Translations under genes and position numbers: made by a program
The notes under the pieces: model-generated
The model's database searches: none
What the model was told of the DNA's origin: nothing
What the model saw: only the letters and a program-made list of their open reading frames with translations
DNA from: Beaufortia kweichowensis
Lineage: Eukaryota; Chordata; Actinopteri; Cypriniformes; Gastromyzontidae
Assembly (NCBI GenBank): GCA_019155185.1
Contig: CM032816.1
Span: forward strand, 12,247,792 to 12,311,791
Reading direction: 5' to 3'
DNA: 64,000 nt
Shown here: in pieces, positions 55,986 through 64,000 of the stretch
Numbering within the stretch: position 1 is the stretch's first letter
How the letters are laid out: the number at the start of each line of letters is the position of its first letter

Positions 55986-56890
55986 CTTGTCTTCAGATGG
56001 AGATGATGTCTAGATAGGTGACTGGTGAGGTTTCCGAGCGGAGCTGCAGAATGCTGAAGGTTTCCTTGAGACGGGCCTCCTGGTTTAAACCACGACTGTA
56101 GAACACGCTGGAAAAGTCAAGCGTGAGGACGTCTCCTGATGGGACCGTGTTAACAGCGGTGAACAATTCTGGCATGCCGAAGGTTCTTCATATTTTCCTT
56201 TATGATATGGTTTATGAAGTATGAAAGAGTTCCCAAGTCTTTCCCAACAACTGATGATTAACATGAAGTATTTACTCGAAAGAGAGAAACTCCCTAATGT
56301 CACGTGGTTTACAAATTTAATACATCTGAGAAGCAGAAGAAAGTTTTCCCTAGGCATCCGACAACAGTGGAAGGAAATGAAAATAAATGAAACTAAACAT
56401 TTCAAAATAATAACCTAAACAAAAATGGCTTGGCATATTCGTGTCATTGTTGCGATGGTAACATTTGTCTTTTAACTTCAGTCTGGCTATAATGTTTATG
56501 CCCGCTATGTAATGTGTTATGTTCTGCTTGGTGCACACAGGAATTGTGGGAAATCTTCAGCAGTGCCATCTGAAGACATCTTTGTCTTTCCTCCCGGAGG
56601 AAAATGTCATCGCTCAGAGGTTTTGTTTTATTGCTTATTTCAATTCAATTTCATCTTTGTTTCTGTGTTTCTATAGGAGAAGTAAAAGTAGATACAAATA
56701 AGATGAATGTTGACAATATAAAGCTATACAATTGATCTGGATATAGCCATCTTTAAAAATGTTCATTTATGCTCATCTGTGATTTTACTTTCTTCCATTT
56801 CAGTATATTTTAAGACATTTTTATTTTAAACATAGTTTTTTACTTTGTCCCATAAAGACACAAACTCAGATCTCTTTAATAACATCAATA

Positions 56891-57113
56891 GACCATTTCA
56901 CAAGATGTAAACAGCACTGGTCCAGAAGCACTTCCTGTCTCAGTTTTTTAACACTACACAAATGTCAGAACAAAATACAATCAACAGAACATTTACAACT
57001 GACTTGTTTAACAAACATCTTTAAGATTTAATTTAATTTACATATGTGAAATACAAAAAACTGAAACAGGAAGTGCTTCTGGACCAGTGTTGTTTACATC
57101 TTGTGAAATGGTC
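56891..57113 (-). mobile_element. Palindromic MITE-like element, copy 2
   Basis: Full-length partner of 9395-9602 in reverse orientation, with intact arms of about 60 bp or more (gaccatttcacaagatgtaa to its complement) and TA on both flanks. No coding capacity. Confidence 0.85.
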
Positions 57114-60100
57114 TATAAGATTAAGTATTTACTCCACCGAATGATTAAAAATAGAAACTCGTTCAGTTTCACCAAAATAATCCACATCTCTTTAGAGAAA
57201 TTCTGCAGTTTTTAATCTGTCTGCAGTGTTTCTGTTTGACCATTGGAAGTTGATATTGTTCATTTGCACAGAATCCCAACACTGAACGGAATGAGAATAT
57301 CCCTCCCAAACCACTGATCTTAGATCTGTCTGTTTGTTTTCCCAGTCTCTCGTGCTGTTCCCGAAACCCACTGGCTCTCCGCTCCAAAAAAACCCCGTAA
57401 CTGTGACTTCTGGAAGCCTGTGGCTATTTCTGTTTTGATGGACAACCTGACGGACAATAAGCTGTCCAGTTTTTCTGAAGGATTCGGCTCTCGGAGAGCA
57501 GAGTTCATATGTGCCGAGCGGATTCCCAGCGGCTCGTGCCAACATCTCGTGTGTGATCCAACACGGTTTGTGCATTTGTTCAAGTATATTTATCTGTCAG
57601 TTTCCTGTAGCACTGCATATATTACTGGGTTCTCGCTCTCACTTATAGTCGGGGTCAGAAAGAGAAGACAGACAGATGTCTTCCTGATCAAATCGTGCTT
57701 ATCCAACTGAGTCCCATTGACTTGATGCATTGCTGTTTTTAACTCGCTTACTGTACGCTTGGCTTGTGTAAACACACGTCTTCATCCGATGAAGTTTATA
57801 ACAAATCAATTACATTCTAAAAGGCTAAAACCATGGACGAAGCTCTGATCTTGAAGTCGTTGGCAAACAAATCCAAACAAAGTGCTATTAAGTATTACAT
57901 AGATCAATAGAAAAGTTCTCTCTGTTGGCATTAGTCGCAGTTCATCTTTAGCACGGCAGGATCTCACGTGATTTTTTTTAGCTTGAATTGAATGTGGTAA
58001 AGAGTCTTTCTATATGAATATTTCATCTTGAGGCAGACCGAGCGAGAGCACTTGTGGCTTTCAACGGTCTACAAACCCAGGAGCTGAAGAATTTACCTCA
58101 GACAAACAACAAGACAGAACTACAGACAAAACAAATTAGTCTCTTGGAATGCAAAGGAAAACCCAAACAAACACCAGAGATTTGTTTGGCCAACCTTGCT
58201 CACTAGTGTTTATTCTGCATGTTTATATTTTGTTTTATGCTTTTATTTGTTTCAGGCATTCTCCTGCGAGTTTTCCAACCAGAAGATTGAACCGACAGAA
58301 AGGATGACCCGAGCAAAGTAAAGTGCTTCAAAGTTCCTCTTCTTTTCACATGTCATACGCTCCTGTCAGATCATAAGAGAGAATATGAAAACAATTAAAG
58401 AGATTCCCAGTTTAACCACACAAATCCATGTGGTTTCTGTGTCTGTACTGGTTAATGATTAGTTGGTAAACAGTGTTTGGGAAAACTACAACTATAGTCA
58501 AGCTAGTCTTTAAACTAAAGTAACTTGATGAAGAAAAGTAGCTAAAACATCATATGAAGCATTATAACACTTACTGTGTCAGGTTAACTCACAGTGAAAT
58601 ACCAGTCCGTAGGTAAATTCAGCTTGGAAATTTCACACGGGTACTGGGAGAAAAACACAAACATTCTGGATTCAGATGGCAAAAAAAATCACTGTCTCTC
58701 TGAATTGTAAATTGTATTATTTTGAAGCTACTAATGACTTTATTTAGTTTTTTGAAAACCAGCTTGACTGTACTAGTTTACCCATCAGTATTTACCAACT
58801 AATCACTAACCAGCACAGTTTTTATATTCTCTAAATGATTCAATGTAAAACAATACACAGTATATTAAAATAACTAATGATCTTGGATGTTTTTTACTTA
58901 CAGGCAAACAGAAAGTTGGTGCAGTGAAAAATAACAGTAAAGCCACAATAAAATCAGATCTACAGTGTGTTTAAAATCACAAATGTGTGGAAAGCATAAG
59001 GTTTTTAGGAAGGGTCTCTATTTGACACGATTTCCCTTCAACTTTATTTCTGTCGCTCTCCGAACAGAACAATATTTTCCTGATTAATTAATTCTGACCA
59101 GCAGAAGTTCTCAAAAACATCTCTATATCGAAAAAAGTCTTCTTTATTGAAACCACGAGAGATGTTGGGATTGTCCAAGACACACAATCTTCCTGGAGAG
59201 GTCAAACACCAGGCCTATTTTCTGCTCTGGTGGGCAGGGAAAGCGGTAGTGACCATCGGAATGTTCTGGTTTTAGCTTTGCTGATACCCTTTTCCCCATC
59301 GCAGCAGCCCCCACCCGTAAGCCCTGGCCCGAGCTCCGCATCCACCCCCTCTCTCGCTGGATGAAACTTCCTGAAAACATCGTCTTGAATGTAATCTGTG
59401 GATTTACTAGTACATCTGATAAAGGTTTGTGTTCTTGGCTCTGACCCTTGACTGTGAAAGTTCTCGTCTCTTACGATCTCCTTGTTCCCTTTCGATGAAA
59501 AGACTGGGAATGGATTACTGGAGATGCACAGGGTCCAATTAAAACTACTTATTTTCCTGGCGACGTTCTTCACGCTCATTAGAGTCCAGGAAAGCATCTT
59601 CTACAATTAAGAAAAGTGAAAGATTACCAGGTTAAAAGTTAAAGGCCAATGCTAAAGGACATGACCTGAACATTTTTTAATGATGATGCTTTTGCTCTTT
59701 AGAATAACTGAGAAATGTGTTCCCGTTGGCTTGTCGTAGCCCGCGGGGAAGCGTTTTATTCTTCTAAGCCGAGCTAAGTTAGCTTTGTTTCCTAAAGCCG
59801 CACTTTAAAGGGATTAACCGGCGAGCCAAATTTACAGGCAGCCTGGTGGACAACAATTAAAATTCCGGCGTTCCACAGATTCACAGGAACTGACTGACCA
59901 TTGTAGCTTTCCATCAGGGTGTTATTTTAATGGAAACGAGATGGTTATTCACCCGGTCGACACAGAAACACAAAGCAGATATAATGAAGTGAAGTAAACG
60001 CTGGCGGGAATCCATTCAACGCTTTCTGAACACAAGCATTAGATAATGTCACCGCAAATCCCCTTCAGTATACACATGACTCTCACTTGATGTTTTCTCT

Positions 60101-63100
60101 AGTTTAGTCTGGGTTGGGTTTTAATTGCTTTCTGGATGGTTATGAATGGGTTGTGTGTGTAAAATTTCATTTAAAATCTTATTTTCATTTACAGAAAAAC
60201 GTAAGAATTGTAATATTTTAACTCAAAGAAATGTTATAATGTGAAATGAATAAGATTCTGCATTGTTTTGAGAGATTTTATAAGCATTCTCTAACCATAT
60301 TCTCACATCACACTGACATAACATGAATCATCAGCTTTTGTTCAAACGTGTTTAAAAATGTTGAGGAATCACAAAGTGATGGTATTCTTTTATTCTTATG
60401 CAAATAACATGAAACTTCAGAGACATTTTGTAATAAAATGGAAGACAATACTCATGAATTGATACAATGTCTATTCTAGTTAATGTAATTTCTCTTTGTT
60501 ATGTGTGTCACATCCAGGAAAATCTGGATCTGGATCTGGATCCGGCCTGTGACCAAACCAGCAGGATGTATGTGGCCAGTGTTTCCTGTTTACAGCTGTG
60601 TGTGAGAGACACGTTCTTGGTCTGCGTTTTCAAGACATGCTTGACATTCTTCAAGAGCACCTCTGTTATATACATGTAGAGTTTAGTGCGGACCGACCTC
60701 AGCTTTACAACACATCAGAGTTTCCCAAAGTCTTCTGGGTATTTCTAAAGGAAGTGAACTGGACGAATGAAACCGCTGAACGATGCTCTCGTAGAAGCCC
60801 ATCAGAAATTCTCTGGGAAAAGAAGCAAACCGCAAAGACGGCTCAAGATGATGTGGTAAACAGGGTAAATGTTAGGGCAGGAGTGACGGCACACGAGTCA
60901 TTCATTCTTGAGTGTAATACTATTGTTTTTCTGTCCTTTTATTTCTCAACTCTGTGGAAAGGGTTTTTGTCTTTTTCTTTATTTCGACTTTCGAGTTCGA
61001 GTCGTTTCCTGTGACACGGACACAGCAGAATAACGGGTCAGTCGGTGACAATATAAGAAAACTCAGGGCATAATCTTACAGGCGTGCTGTTGTGTACTGA
61101 AATGTGTGTTTTATAATGAACTGTATTGTCAGCATCAACACAGATCTGCACATTTATAAAAGTATAAAACGAGACTACGTTCACTTTATTTATTTATTAT
61201 ATTTAACCATACATTCATTTCAATGGCATGTGTTTGATAGGATTGCACGTGTACATTTCATCATATGGGTCTTCTCCCTTTTTCTAGTGTTTTTAGCAAT
61301 AAGACTTTGTCATGAACCCTAAAGGCCTATTCACACCAAGAGCAATACTTATACATTTAAAATAATAAAACAATATTTTATATCCTATACTGTGACACAC
61401 GTGTGTATGTTTGTGTATAAAACATTTGAACCTGCAATATTGTGTTGTTTTTACCGTAAAGAAATAATAATTTTTTCATTTTACAATATTTTGCTGTAAC
61501 TGTACACATTTGTATAATGAAATGAAATAAACAAAAACTAAACCATAGCGTAACATTTGCAACAGTGCATTAAATGATTTTAACATCTGGATTGTGGATG
61601 TATTTTATGCCAAGTGGGTTATCTGTGGACAAAACCAGAAATATTTTCTGTTCGAGTGAAAAGGAGGCAACGCTGAGCCACATGCAGACAGATGATTTGT
61701 GTTTGTTCCGTTCCTACAACACTCTCACCACAGATATTTCATACATTCATTACAGAAGAACTGCTTCTTCAGCGCACGACACGCCTTCAACGCCTTTAAA
61801 CATGAGCAACTCTTGTGAAGTATTTGCGGTTACAGCAACATTGAAACTAATCTGAGGTGATTACTAGAACACAAATGTACCATTTCATTTGATTTAATCT
61901 TCATTTGATCAAATTATGATGTGACAATATCACCCGCTTCTCCAAAAACCACTTCAACCACTAAATACTTCATATAGATGAAGGTTACACGATACCTAAG
62001 AAATCTTTAATAGAAATATCACAATTATGGGGAAACCTTTTTACAATATTTATGCAAATCTTTTCAGTTTTTTATTTTCACTGCTATTCAACAAGGTCAC
62101 ATGGTCAATGTTGAGTTCATTTCTTTATAATTCTACACAAATTTTTCCATGTCCCAACCATGATATTCGACTGAAAACACATTTTTTTCTATATTTAAAA
62201 TTTGTCCAATTAGTTGGTGATATTACAAGCAAAACAAACTTTAATATGTTTAGTGGTTTTGTCAATACTGAAGTCTGCTGGTCATTAAAATTCAATAGCT
62301 GGAGCTAAAAATCTGTTTATTTTGACGTCTAGCCTGTCTGCCCAATAAGAATGAGTGAATTGTTTCTTTTAGATTTTATTATATGGCCCAGGAACTAAGT
62401 GGTTTTAAGGTTCATTGAACCTCCAGACTAGTATTAAAAGACTGTTTTGGTTGATCCTATCGATGCCTCAGTCCAAACCCAGCCGGCAGTCCCACCAATC
62501 ATCTGTAGATATGTGGACGACATCACAGAGCTATCGGCCAATCGGTGTAATTTAAGGCCGCCAAGAGGTTGTGAGGTTGTCCGCTGTCAACTCGGGCCAA
62601 AGATAAAAGTTTAGACAGTAAAGAGGACATTGTGAGTCGTGGAAAGATAGAGTTTTAGGGTCCAAATGCATTTTGTAACTTGCTGAGTGCATGCAGAAGT
62701 GAAAATGGAGGGGATAAGCCACAAATGATGGTTTCTTGTGTGAGGTAACACAGAGATGCACGGACACGAAAGTTTCTGTTCCTGTCTAAAGGTGTCACGA
62801 TGTTTTTCCACACGTGCAGCTTGAAGGTTTTTGAAGTTTTGCATGGGTAACTTCTTTACAATCTTCACAGGGTTGATTTACTGCCATAATTCTATGTGGC
62901 TTTCATTTACTCACATGCCCCTTCGTGCTTGGCAGAGAAACCCTTAATAATATAATGTTTCCCTCTGCGTGAGGCAACCGGCAGTTTAGTGCCAACAAAG
63001 ACCTTGTTGAAATTGAAACCGAGCCCAGTCTGTCTGTTGTGCAATTCTCTGGACTCTTAACCGGCCTCGTATACGTCCACTATAGCATGTAGTTACTGGG

Positions 63101-64000
63101 TGATCCGTGCGCTTTCGAGCGACGTGTAGCGTGAGTTTCTACGTGTGGTCAGTTTTGTTTGGGTATCCGGTCGCCGCTGTACCGTGGATTCCCAGACATC
63201 AGCCTCCTGCGGTCGGACCGTCACCCAAAGGTGTTCGATGTTGTTGGCGGTCACGGTCGGGCTGCGAGCCCAGCGGTTCCGCGGAGCCGCTGCTTTTAGA
63301 TCTGCACTAGCTTTTCTTGGACACTCGCTGCTGTGCACGCTGGCGTGATGGAGATCTTTCTGATGAGAATACAGCCAGAGTTTAACAAGACAGTCCTCAG
63401 AAACCACTAGAATAGATTTAGGTGACTGAATTCATCCGGGAGAAAGTGATATCAACGACAAGGTTATATTGGAATGATTATCACATTAAAAATATAGACC
63501 TCACTTTGGATAAAAGCTTCTGACAAGGTGAAAATACATGCTATATATTGTCTGAAAGCAAAATTCATTTAATCATTTCACAACGAGTGATGGATTCATG
63601 TTCTATCATTTTTTTTACAACACATGTAAGAACGACACACTCGAGATGAATCTGTGAATTAAGCTAATAATTTCCTAATAAAGCTTCATCATCAAAACAA
63701 ATACAACAACACCAACTCATTTCTTTTTGTTTATTTTGGGATGAAACTGAACCACAGACATGTTTCTCTGTCACCTACATGATGTAATATATCAGAAGAA
63801 CTTCAGGGCTCTGAAAGCACCTGTTTGTTCCAGTCAGACGAGGTAACGATGGAACGACATCAAAACAGAAGGTGTCTTTCCTTGGCCACCGGTACGGAAT
63901 TCCTTGAGCGAGTGTGGCAGGCCGCACGGAGGAAAGACGGTTGCCGCGGTGGCCTGACGGTTGCCATGGTGGCAGGAATCAGACCAATGACTGTGAAGCG
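57114..64000. other. Right-hand non-coding region
   Basis: No recognisable protein gene. Complex, GC-richer, CpG-containing islands at about 57190-57790, 59020-60080 and 62430-63330 stand out from the AT-rich background. The one near 59800-59890 has homeodomain-like cores (caattaaaattcc). They could be conserved enhancers or exons of an unrecognised transcript; several open frames here (e.g. 57192-57575 minus, 60598-61014 plus) show no known motif. Confidence 0.4.

Larger units (their letters stand above)
51215..58960 (+). ncRNA. Possible spliced transcript (lncRNA or micropeptide gene), weak
   Basis: Candidate exons with good splice signals on the + strand: 51215-51279 (tttcag acceptor, gtaagt donor), 54817-54940 (ctttcacag acceptor after a (CT)n tract, gtaaga donor), 58256-58317 (gtttcag acceptor, gtaaag donor) and a terminal exon from 58904 (cttacag acceptor) with AATAAA at 58947-58952. 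Joining the last three gives an open frame from ATG 54911 to TAA 58932-58934, 40 residues beginning MKHDKEKMEQ. No similarity recognised. Such chains can arise by chance in 8 kb, so confidence is low. Confidence 0.2.

Noticed and set aside
57192..57583. Overlapping minus frames of 87-127 residues
   Set aside because: No known motif and several competing frames in the same GC-richer segment; no supporting splice or start context.
60598..61014. 138-residue plus frame
   Set aside because: No family resemblance and composition like random AT-rich DNA; no flanking exon found.

Overview
The window is nuclear DNA from a teleost fish, probably a cypriniform. The genes are vertebrate and split by GT-AG introns, the DNA is AT-rich, and there are long (GA)n/(CT)n/(CA)n microsatellites, a SINE with a typical fish tail, and small inverted-repeat (MITE-like) elements. 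All gene calls rest on reading the translation and comparing it with family knowledge from memory; no database search was run. Exon edges were set by hand from splice dinucleotides and checked for phase continuity.

Layout. (1) 1-8854, minus strand: the 5' 26 coding exons of mon2, a giant HEAT-repeat trafficking scaffold, running off the left edge. Its CpG-rich promoter lies at about 8.9-9.2 kb. (2) About 9.4-10.1 kb: a palindromic MITE and a 16-bp tandem array. (3) 11249-19674, minus: complete slc6a13-like GABA transporter gene (15 coding exons, 620 aa). (4) 22080-24852, minus: complete akr1d1 (9 exons, 329 aa), with the glutamate that marks steroid 5-beta-reductases. (5) 24.9-30.0 kb: mostly non-coding, with a 440-bp (GA)n tract. 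At its right end is a two-exon minus-strand reading frame (28986-30040) that may belong to the KIAA0930/DUF2045 family and starts 119 bp from the fbln1 start codon. (6) 30160-48867, plus: fbln1 (fibulin-1), 14 shared exons and two alternative 3' ends matching vertebrate isoforms C (38831-39200) and D (43109-48867). (7) 48.9-64 kb: no convincing protein gene. It holds microsatellites, a second MITE copy, several complex CpG-containing islands that look like conserved regulatory DNA, and one weakly supported spliced transcript.

The genes do not form a pathway: membrane-traffic scaffold, GABA uptake, bile acid/steroid reduction and extracellular matrix. The most noteworthy points are a one-base deletion in fbln1 exon 8 that breaks the frame, the possible divergent gene sharing the fbln1 promoter, giant (CT)n tracts that directly form the polypyrimidine tracts of two 3' splice sites, three families of inverted repeat pairs, and a perfect 17-bp-arm hairpin.
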